A DNA stretch of 64,000 nucleotides, from contig DF241688.1 in assembly GCA_000507305.1 (NCBI GenBank), forward strand, positions 1 to 64,000, written 5' to 3'. Made by a program: the position numbers and the translations under genes. Below are positions 38,701-50,700 of the stretch, one piece after another. The notes under the pieces are model-generated. The model ran no database searches, was not told where the DNA came from, and saw only the letters and a program-made list of their open reading frames with translations. Each line of letters opens with the position of its first letter. Position 1 is the stretch's first letter. The DNA comes from Breviolum minutum Mf 1.05b.01. Its lineage: Eukaryota > Sar > Dinophyceae > Suessiales > Symbiodiniaceae.

Positions 38701-41700
38701 CTGAGCACTTCCTGAAAGATTCTGCTGCTTGAAATTCCTGGTAATACTCAACATCTCCATGGCTTTGTTTTCGGGAGTTACTCCGAAGAGCAAGAAGAAT
38801 GCGTCATACAAAACTGCGCAGCACTCCTTGGCTTTGTCACCGCTTTGGCTGCGAAGTGCTCCCCCAAAGCCATCCAGGAAAGCATGGAAAAGCTTTTCCA
38901 CAAGCTGTGGATTCCTTGGCAAAATCGCGATTCCAAAGCAATGCTCAGTCCCTACTCTACTCAAACATATCAAGCAGCAACGTACAAAACTGAAAGGACA
39001 ATCATTCACTTGTTTTTTAAACGCCTGATTCCTGAAACAAACTCGCAACCATCTATCCATTGTCAAAGGTACGACTTCAGGATACGATTGAAGTCTGCGA
39101 AGAGGGACAGAAAACTGGTGAGACCACCTGTATCCACCTGCAGAGCTCCTGATTCACGTTTCCACTGGATCAATCTGTTGTCTTCTCGCGTAAGTCTGTC
39201 AGCCACCTTCCTTCCCCAGGCACTGGCAACATCTGAAAGCGCTGTGCTCCAGCGAGATCCTTCCCGAACATCACCTTCCCGATCGCCCATGGATTCAACC
39301 AAGTCCTCTGCTTCAAAGGGATTCACATTCAACTCTGCATGAAGGAGAATGTTGTTCAGCCACTGCGTAGTCAGTTGGGCTGAGGTCTTGGATTTTTTGA
39401 AAAGGCTTGTTTGGACTTGTTGAGCGTCTTCGACCCACTTGACATCCACATAGGTTGGCAATGGACCCAGTGTCAATGTTTTCCGAAGCTGTGGGGTGAT
39501 CTGTTTCCTGAAACTGCCCAAACTTGCGTGCCATTTGGCCTTCAAGTCATGTTGCAAGCAATTGGCGACATGATCTGTATTAAGTCCAAAGGCAGCCAGC
39601 CAAGCCAGGATGATTGAAGCCAGCATTGCTTGGTGAGAACCCGCACTCTTGGCTAAGGCAAGGAAGATACCCAGGTTGTGTCGCAATATCTCCTCCGACA
39701 CTCCTTCACTTACACGGGGGTACAGAGACGCAGTCACCGGTACCACAATTGCCTTCTGGTACATGGCTTCAATAAGACCATCTCGGATCTGATGGGGGAG
39801 GGGTCGATAGTGCCATCTCAGGCAGTATGGAGGCCACTGAGAATTGCCCTCTTGAGCTACTATAAAGAAGTCTTCCTGGAGTCTTTCACGAGACTGAGTG
39901 GTTGATTGATGTATCCAGAGGAGCTTTGGTCCAAACAGATCAACGACTGCTGCTGGAAGTGTATGAGGCTTTAAGATCATCTTTGCCACCAAGGACAACC
40001 CAACACCTGACTTCTCAGCGTATTTTCTGAAGTCAGCATGCTGCAGAGCTTGTTGAAAAATTGGCCGGGATCCCGGTTCCGGCAGCATTTGCATCGGCAA
40101 ACTTTGCGATGGGTCCCTTGCCCAAGTGTACCTTAAGTGGAAAAACAAACTGCCAACATGTTGGAAGAGACAGTTTGTCAAGAAGGATTTTCCTCATTCA
40201 CCACTTTGCAGTCAAAGCTCCAAAGCAAGGGCTTCCCCTCCTGGCACTGCTCGTTTCGTAGTCGAGCAACAATGGACCTGGCATCAACAAAGCTCTTCCA
40301 CCAATCACAAAATATCCCTCACACCAATCAAATGTGAGTTCCTTGGAAGAAATCACACATCGCTTCCAAACCTCAACAGATCTACCAATATTCTCTAGCA
40401 AACCCCCATGGCTGCTGGTTGCATGGACTTTCACAATGAACCCCGCCTGCAAGATGCCTGAGAGAGCTGAGTGCATTGCTGTGCCACGTCCTAAGGAAAG
40501 CTGCTGGTAGCTGGGGATGACGGACAGCAAGTTAACAAGCCCCACCCCACCCTACAAATCTCAGTCATGGCTGATTATTGATATGTATGTATAATATGCA
40601 TACATATATATATATATATCTATTAATATTCAAATATACATCTCAACCATCTGCTTCGCCATTAACCCAGCGAAATCGTCCTGAAAGCTCCGTTTCTTGC
40701 AGTAAGCGATGTACATCGCCAGCAACTTCTCTGAAGCATCCAAGGCCAAGGACTCATTCGACGGCTCCGAGAAGTAGGGTTCCAAATCCTTCCCGGGGAA
40801 CGAAACGTGGGAAACATGGGGGAAAATCCTCGTTGGAAACACGGCAAACAATAAATTAATCTTCATCTTTTGTACCATGGCATTTTTGATGCAAACTCTA
40901 TAGATATATATTGATGAATATATTAGTAAACATGTTCTACATATAGATGCATCATATTCAAGTAATGATATGTTGCTGCTTGAATATGAGAAAGAGAGAG
41001 AGAGAGAGAGAGAGAGATGACCGTGAGAATTCAAAGCCTTCGCTCCTCCGCAATCATCGACTCGTGCAACTTGGCAACCGACTTTGATGCTGCACCCTGT
41101 TCCAAGGCCACTCGGAAGATGTTGGTCCTACCGCCACAAGTCCCGAGGTCCGATGAAAAAATATGAACATCGACGTGGTCAAAAAAATGCCAAAAAGACT
41201 AAAAGTTTGACGGGGTTAACAGGTTCAAAGCTATAGAATCAATCAAACAAAGGCCATTTTTAAAAGTCGGAGATGCAAATTGCAGCTACTACTTTTCACG
41301 GAAAACGAGCCACTGATTTTCATCCAAATCGTTGCTCGACTCACACGTCGTGAGTTCTTCCAGCACTGGGACGAGTAGATGACGATGCCCAGTCGAAGCC
41401 AGGCGATTCAAGACATCCGCTCGCTTGTCTGGTAGGTCCTGGTTGCAGCCAGTTCCACCAAATGCTTCAAAAAACACCCAGCAACTAACTCCACATTGGA
41501 AAAGCAATGAAAAACCGAAAGTTGAAGGGCCGAATCGAAATAAAGAATTCCGAGCCAATCTCATCTTTAGGAGTCTGAAAGGTAATATCACATCTCATGG
41601 TTTCCCATCCTCACATGACGGCCACACAATCTCGGCCACCAGTGTTCGGCGCTTTGCCATGGAAGGTGCCAAGATCAAAAGTGTTGCTAAGGCTGCAGAT

Positions 41701-44700
41701 GAGAATCCTGGGATGGTTTAGGGATCGTGCATATGGGGCCCAGTCCAGGCCTTGCTGTTTATATTGGATGGTCGAGCCTATGAAAAACCGGTTGGACAAC
41801 AAATAATGGATGGTTTGTAGGTCGTGAACTGCAAACCGTCATCATCTTTCGTCTTTTAGCATCAATCCACCTGAAAAAAGGCCATCTACCTGTCAGATTA
41901 CCTTTACAAAACTACCTTCTGGGTACCTGATATCACCAACATTCACCCAGGCTGATGGTTCATAGCATACCTTCCAGTTGCTGGATTCATCCAGCCCTTG
42001 GAACTCTTTTCAACTAGCAGGCGACCGTGAAACGTGATGAATGACCTGTAAACGTGACCTCAAGTGCTTTCATATAGTGATGCAGAGATCCAAGTTACAA
42101 TGATCATCTCTTCAATTTAATCAGGAACGAAGTGACAAAATCAAGAGCTTCAAGAAATCCCCGTGACGAGATTTTTTGTGTTTTTTTCCTTGCCACTGAG
42201 TCGAGGGACGACGAAGATCTGCCACATCCACTTTGGGCACATTGAAGTCCTCCCATTTCAGGCCTGGGCTCCCACATCGCAAGCCGCACATGACTTGAAA
42301 AAAATCGTGCTAGCCTTGACCCCAAACAGTTGAGGTTGAATGCAAAACATGTAATTTGGTTCTGATGCAAAAATCATCCTGCTAATACATCTGGCACAGC
42401 CATCCGTTCTTTCTTAGTCTAAGGGAGTAAGAACCCCTGGATCACTTGGATGCATCGTTGCGTTGAATATCAACCCAAATTATATACATGGGACCCAAAT
42501 TAAATCCCATTGGTTTCCACGCATCAAAAACAGAAACATCCACTTCTAGTGGATTTTTCCGGTGAAATTCTTAAATCAAGCCCCTTCAACTTGGATGCTG
42601 AGGCGCTTGCAACCACCTGTAAGACTGGGACTTGAAACACGACTGACTGAGCTTCGATTTCGCGGCTCCTCTCGATTAAGAGGTTAATCAGGGCTGCTCC
42701 AAGGCATCCACCATCTTGAAGTGTCTTTAAGAGGTGGGTATTGCTGGCTGCCTCGGTATATGAAATCAAAGACACAAGGTGAAAGAACAAGCCATACATG
42801 TCACCCTTGTCACCGGTTTCACACAAACACACGCATATCAAATGTATCGAATGTGTAAGGAATCTGGGGGTAAGAATCGACAACACCTCATGTTGGACCG
42901 GATAAGATACGATCAAATGATGTTTTGCCACTTCAAAAATTGCCTGCAGGGTGCTTTAATCAAGAAGTTTCGTACTGCTGCTTGTGCTTCGAAAAGGTCC
43001 AAAGGCTCATCTTTCTCTATGACATACTGTAGCCAGCCACAACCTTTCTCGGTGGCCAATGGCACTAAACTGATTCGCCGTTCAAGCAGATGATTGACTT
43101 CTTCAGCAGTTAGATCATCTACCACAGGACCTTCTGATGTTGCAACACTTGGCGTTCGACACACCTGAGCAGAGAAGCGGCACCACTCTGACACACGGTA
43201 GCAAAGATGACATCTTACCTCACTTTGTGATAGATCCTGCATCAGTATGGATCCAGGCTTGAAATTTCCGCTGGCCCTGGCCTCTTCCTCTTGAAATCTC
43301 AGAAGGACATACTTCAAGGCAGCTAATCGACAGGAGCCATCAGGACTGTCCTTCGGGGTACTAGAGCTATGGAGCTGGTGCCATTTCAAGTATACAGCTA
43401 TTTGCAGTTGATGCAATGCCAGGAGTTTCAGAGAATGAGGACAGTAACTGATTGAACAAGAAAGAGTCCCAATAAGAACTGGTGAAAGTGGTGAGCCATT
43501 TTTTTACCTTTGAGCTTCACACTTGCCATTACTGCTGGCTGACTTCGATGTTCAGTGTTGACTGACTTTGATATTGGTGTTGGCTTGCCATTGTTCGCTG
43601 ACTCTGTGTGTGTGTGTTATCTTACTCGTATTTCACTCATGCCGAGACGTAGTAACAACAATCATTTTGACTGCAAGAGATGAAAAGTTGAAGATTGAGT
43701 TGAAGGTTCAACGTGCAAAAATGTTTCCAAACAGATGTGTGAAAACCCATCAAACGGCGTCCTTGAGAAATTCATTCAGGAAGCCCGCGCAGGCCAGAAA
43801 ATGCCTCAGTTCCAGTTCAGTGACTTCAGTGACTTCACGTCGACAGTCCTGTCAGACAGGGCCAAACTAAAAAAATCCATGGCTTCTGCCAAGTTGCCTT
43901 TGAAGCTTCTGCAAGGTTGGATCTTCGGCCGGAAACTGCAAAATGTTGTGCACCAAAGTGCTCTCGGGCACACACATGACAATCTTCATGATGTCGGGCG
44001 AAGCCTCATTTCAAGTTGCCGCGGAATTCACGGATGGCTCAACAAGTTGAAGGTGGAACTGGTCAACCCCTTGTGTTGCTTGACCATTCCCGGCGCAGTT
44101 GGTCTTCATTCTAAAGAGGTTGTACAGTATCAGTTCCAGATTACATTGAAACCTACAGTAGCTATTAGAATAATTTGTTCAGACTCATTTCGTTTCTAAG
44201 ACGTTTCACCTCATTTCATGTGTTCAGACTTGCAGCTTGCAGGCAAATGTTTGAAATACCACCACGCCTCCATCAACGAGGAAACATGTGACCAGTCTGG
44301 AGGTCTACGTGCCCATTGCTCAACAAAAGTCTCCCAATCCAAATCACCTCCCTGCACTGCGCAGCGAAGGTAGTCGCTCTGCTTGGTTTCGCTGGACACG
44401 GCCGCGGCCGAGTACGACGGCGGCAGTATGGCGTTTCGCCCACCAGAGGCCAGGATGCTTACCATGGAGTTGCTGTGACCTGAAGGTCATAATTGTGGTG
44501 AACAACTCACAGCTGATTGCAGTGATTGTCCAATTTTGGCTGGCTCGCCGCGAGTTGTTTAAAGTGATTAGAGCGACTTACTTTGAAGACTTTGAGACCT
44601 TCTAGACTTTTACAACCTCATTCTTTCTTCAGTGGCCATGTATACCTTTCTTTTCTTGAATGTCCGATCATAACAATGACTATGACAAACTTTTCCTTCA

Positions 44701-47700
44701 GTCTTGAGTCAAAAAATATTCTCAGGAGCTGACAATTCGTTTTTGGAGACAGGCGCTTCACTATATGGTTCACCTCATCGTCTGGAACCACTTCCAAATG
44801 CCGGAGAAAAGCTTCCAATCGGTGCATTTGTGGAAGCCACCTCTCATCCAAATGCTGGGAACGCAGATGTTTTTTACATGAAAATTCCCCGAGTTCTGTC
44901 TTTTTGGTTAGAACTTTGAAACTTGAAATTTTGTCACTTCAAAATGTGTTCCCCTCTTTTTGTCCTTTGCCTGCAAACTGACATCTCCACAAAATCACAA
45001 AAAGGTATCTTCTGCTCCGGATTGGACACAGTTCCAATGAGGCGTCCAACTTCCATAGCCATATTTTCACTAGGGCCTCCAGCATCCAATAAACCCCTGA
45101 GTAAATCTTGGGTTCCATCCCTCTGCGGATTTTTTTCTTCAGCTCCAACCATCAATGAGATGACATCCTGCCACTGTGGTGACAATGGATCTTTGGAGTC
45201 CTTGAAGGCTTCAAGAATCATGCGGCAACACTTCTCCGTAAACTTGTCTGGATCCATCCACAACCGCATCCGAGACAGAAACACTGGAGGATTCTCAACA
45301 TCCATTGCAAGATCTTTGAGATTTGCACGGACCACAATCACCTGCAAGGGATGTGAAACAGAAATTGGTCAAATCTCAAACGAGCAACTGGTCAGGAGAC
45401 ACCATTGAATCACAGTTTGAGGTGTCTATATCGACCTGGAAAGCTACCAGTCAGCAACTCCCAACAAATCCCTTGTTGGAACATACCCAACCTTTGCTTC
45501 AAGGACAGTAGCAGCATCTCCATCTCCCACTACCCGAACTCGTCTCAGGTGTGGTTGCACTTCATTGACAACCAGGACCAGCTTCAAGCCCGCAACAAAG
45601 CATTTTCCCAAAATGTTGTTGATCTCCTCCTTAGAAACACAGCAATCGGGAGAAACATTTTCAAGGATCCACGTTCAACCTACAGCAAATAATGATTGGT
45701 GCCACTTTGCTTCTACTAAATCACTAGGCAAAACGGCTAAGCAAAACATTGACAAATGCAAAAGTCAGGTGAAGGCATGAGGGGTGCAAGAGTTCTTAAA
45801 GCTGTATCTGGTCCTATAGAACATCATATTTATGTGTATATATGTATGTATATGTATATAGTCTGTATGCTGTCCATGTACTGTGCCGATGGCGACACGG
45901 ATCAGTCAAGCACTGAAGCCTGTCTTTTTAGCTAAGTGTCCGCTTGAATCAGGTGCTGATCAAAGAGGACACAAATACGTCCAGTTGGTTCATCAGATGT
46001 GGTCTGGTTGAGTAGCACCTCCAGCTCGGACAATGGTTCCATTCCCGATGCAGTGGGATTCGCACTAAACAAAACAATCTTCTTCTTCTCGAAGTACCTC
46101 TGTGCGAGCTGGCTGTCTAAGACCACAAACTGCAAAAATGCCGTGGAATCGCCATTTGCGAGCCATTCCTCGGCATGCTTCTGCCACTGATCCCGAACCT
46201 CCAGCTCTTGCTGTAAAATCTCACAACTTGACCAAAGCATGCCACCTTCCTTCAGGTTCAGCTCCATGGCACTTGAAAGGAAGTGTTCTTGGGCTTTCAC
46301 CACAACTGTACCCACAGGACTTTGAGGATTGTATTCCGTTGGCTTCAAGATTTCCACGCTGAAGCTCAGGCTCTTGGCAAAACAAACCTCAGGCTGCAGA
46401 TTTGGACCTGAATCAACAAACCTGGAAATCTAGATTTCAGATTACTGGCTAACATCTTTGGCTTTGTTGCTGAACATACCTATGGGGCTTCTGGGTAACA
46501 AATCTACAGCCCCTGGGCACTCATGTTCAATTCAGGTCACTCGATCATGTACTCGAGTCAATGCTAAGGACTGCCTGGCAGTTGGTCAAAGTTTGAAGGC
46601 TGCACTGCCGTACTCTAGAACCATTGTCATCCCTTGTCACTGATGGGTCTTTGAGTTGTTTTTCCTTCTTTGTTCCATATCTTTCAGACTGTGAGTGACT
46701 CTAACTTGTTCATTTCTCCAATCTCTCATGAAAACAAAACGGCGAACAAAACACTATCACCAAGCTCTGCAACTGTCGTCCGTCAGTTCCCTCTGCAGAC
46801 CTCAGATTCGGGAAGTCCAAAAGGATCAATCGCACACAGCCACGCGCCGCTTTCACCAACTTTGCCAAGTTGACGGATGACAAGTCACCTGTCACCTGTG
46901 GCGCCAAAGGATTTCCACACTTTCAAGTCAAAGCTATGTCTATGTTGCCTCGGTGGTTCTGATTATGGAAACACAAAATTAGACAAGTCTTGCAAATCAA
47001 GAAAAATGAAAAAGCTTCCAGAAACTCTTTGCCAAGATGCAGAGACGAGAATAAAGGTCAAGGTAGACGTGGTCAAAGTGTCCCGTATATCTCTCAGGCG
47101 CTTTTCGAAATTGGACTTCTCAATTGATAGCAACTTGAATGGATGCCGGGTGTTTCGCAGCTGCTCTTGGAGCATTGCGGCATACGTTGTTGGGATCGCT
47201 GCACACGTTTGATCATCACTATGGCTGCCTCAAAGCAATCCCACTGGCCCACACATGTAATAAATCACGCTGTCAACCACATGAAGGAAGCTGAGTTTCT
47301 CGTTGGAAAGTTGGGATGCTTCAAATCCAAACAAATGTGAGCTGACCAGCCAAAAGCGCACCTCTGGCCAGAAGCATCTTTAGTAACACCCTTCTTACAT
47401 CTTCATCCTCACATCAACATGCATCTGGGGAGGGGCGACTGTTTGATGCATCTCTTGAATGGAAAACATACCAACCAGCTAACCAGCAAGCTAAAATCAC
47501 CTAGGTTCCTCTGGGTGCAAAGGACATTTGTAGTCTCCTTCAACTTCCAATTGAAGATTCCTTTGCCAGTACCTTCCAAGTCAAAGGCGTTGGGCAAAGT
47601 TGTCATCAGAAATCATCAGAAAGTCTGCAGATGAGACTTGATGTGAACCTTCTGATTCACATTCAACAGCTCTTTGTCAAAGCCATGTCAGTTGAATCAT

Positions 47701-50700
47701 TATAATGCCCAGCTATAACCAGCCTCTCTATGGCGCTTCTGACTTTCCTTGCTCGCAGAAAACAAGGAAGCAAAACCATACTTGGTCTGCGTCGGTGTTA
47801 GCTAGACATCCCTATATCATCAACCCACAGGCGAACATGCAGGCCGGACATCTGTCGTCACTCTTCCAGGTTGCTGGACGAGACTCGTGCCAAGAACTGC
47901 AGTCAGCAAATCCATGGAGGCATTGTACAACAATCGAGGACTTTGCTTCAAAAGCTCTTCCAACTCCTTTTGCAGATGCTGTGAGCCAAGTTAAATAAAT
48001 GCACTTGCAATTAAGATGCATTAGCAAGCAAGTACATATTTCTGAAGCACTTCCCCACGTTGACTCCCGCAACTAACAAGAAATAGAAGCTTCACGCAGC
48101 TGTTCACATGATGTCCAGTCCTCCTCAGATTTCAGTTGCGCAGCATCAGGCCCCATGTAGAGGGCTAAGGCCTGTGCCAGAACTTCACCTGACATCCAAC
48201 TCTTGCAGCTCAGAAAGGTATGCAAAACTCAGCAGTATCCTTCATTTGCGTGCATTAGCCCCATCTATTAAGATGATGAAAGCTCTTCAACGAGAATTCA
48301 GTGGATTTCTGAGCTCACTCTGATTCACTATGCTTTTGACTTGTACTTTGATTTGCTGCCGTACCAAGCAACACTGGCCACCAGGAGGCTTTCATTTGTG
48401 GTATGGGATTCCAATTCCTAAGTTGCACGACCTGCTACTGTGGTGGTATGTGTACGTGCTTACTGCTACAAGTGGTACACCAATGCGGGGTGGCAGACTT
48501 GCATCGCCTGTTTCAGCAAAGCCCTCTGCACCACAGCCATCTCCCAGGATCTTGCTGGGAGGTTCGATATTGCCCCCACCACCTATCTGCACCAGGAAGC
48601 GCCTCAATGGTCCAAGGCTTGACCGAAAAACCGCCTTAACCTTTGGTTTTCAATGGAAACCGAAGTGCAAACAACATCTGATACCTGTAGATGCAAACAA
48701 AACAACTTTGAAAAATGGTGGGTGCTCATCATCAAAGCGTGTCAACTCTTTTCCTTTTTCCCTTACTCAGTATCTTCTTAGTCATAAGAAGTTCTGTGCA
48801 ACCCCCACACTCTTAGTCTTGCAGGCCCCAGATCGCCTAAAACCATCTTTGTCATAGCCAACATCCCGGGGCATAGAAGGAATCACCTTATAGGTTAAGC
48901 TTTCTGCTTTCACATCTCTCGCATCTTTGAGATTGATCTCCACGGGTTCTGCGAACTCTTCCTTGGGCAGAAACAGCCGTACGTGGGTGATTCCTGCCAA
49001 GATTAAGCGCGCCAGAAATTTTCCCACCGACATAGCATGACCAAAAATCGCACAAATTCATCTGAAAAAAATCTTCCTGCTTTGCTCCTACTATTCCTCC
49101 CCAAATCATTGTTCCGCTATGGTAGAGGAAATATTTAGCTTGGAGATATTTCCTTTTCCGCCGGTTGCCATGATTGCTGGAGGACTATCATTCAAAAAGT
49201 TCCCCAGACATAAAAGGAAAATTCCCCCATGTCATCTGGCAAATAGCTTCTCCTTCCAGCATTGTCGAAAGCTCTTTGGCATCCTCTTCGTCATTATGCC
49301 CTGGCGGCAGCCACTCGGCATAACGAACATCCGCTTCTCGCAGCTCCTGATGATCGATCATCAGGGTGGAACTTAAATGATGCGAAGGCACAGTGATACC
49401 CAAAGATGTCTAGTGATATTCAGGGATGTCATGGGATGTCTATGCGATGCTTCATGGCTAAAGGAATGTGTAATGACTCATGATGTCTCCAGACGGCCCC
49501 ACCTCAATTTCTCGGAAGCCACCGGCCTGTTTCAGACCAATCTCTCGCAGTTGGGTACCATCTGCCTGCAGACCCGTAACACTAAAATACATCACACTTA
49601 TTGGATACTGCAGCACAGTGAATGTTCAGCAAGACCAAAAGAATGTAACTTGCAGCCATTTACTAAGTCTGGTGGTAACAAACAGATCGAAACAGGCTTG
49701 GCCGATCAGCAAACTTGGCCTCTATGGGCAGCGTTTTGATGATGACAGGCGATTCTACCAGCCGTGCACTTTGTGGCAGAGATCCAAAAACCATCACCCT
49801 CTTGTGCAAGTGATCCAACTCAGCGCTTTGGGCTTCCTGATCACAGGGTATTCGTTCATGGTGTTAGGATGCTTCCTATTCCTGGAAGTCTACATGAATC
49901 AAATGAAACGTTTGCTACAGTTCCATAATTCCCATGCTGCTAACTACCTTTGATAGCTCAACCTGGGACAGCACAAAGCTCCCAAAAGACCCGTAAACAG
50001 TCGGAAAAACTACCAACCTCAACTACTTAACTGCGTTTACGATAGTCTTTTCAAATATTCATGAAAACAGCTCGGTCTTGGTCCTTTGCCGTCTTCAGCG
50101 CACGCTTGACACAAGCAGGAATATCTGCTTGATCCCACCTCTCCCGCCATTTGGCGTTTCGAACAAAGAATTCTGCCACTGCTTGTGCTCGCTTATCATT
50201 CTTGGTCGGATCGACTTTATATACATCGCCACGGTACCACATCTTCAAGCCGGGCGGCTCAGATGGAATGCTTGTCAGATGCTTCTTCCAGCATTCTCGC
50301 AAATCTAGGAGGACTTTGGAAATTTCACGTGCTGTCAGCTCTTTGCATGACCTTCTCTGAGCCAACTTCTCCAATCGTGGGAATTGTTCCAGTTGTCCCA
50401 TGTCAATGGGATGTCGGGCCAGATTTCTCCATTCTGGCTCTTGTTTCTCCACTTCCTTTTTCAAGCCCTCTCTTGCTCCCAGAAAATCATCTGCCAAGGA
50501 ACTTAAAAAGGTTTCCAGGCTTTTGTATTCCTTACTGATGGTTTCCTCATCTCTCATACCTTTCACTGTTGCAATCCAACCTTGTACGAGCTGCACCTGC
50601 CGAAGAAATTGTTCATCCTCCTGATCAATCTCTTGCAACCGGGCCTCGGCCAGTTCTGCGATGCGACCCGGTGAATAGCAGCCTCTCCTGCAGGCTTGGA

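Noticed and set aside
43735..44199. 154-codon plus-strand frame inside the giant gene
   Set aside because: The opposite strand holds two well-formed exons (around VHNILQFP and FLNEFLKDAV) with good acceptors, so the plus frame is a shadow.
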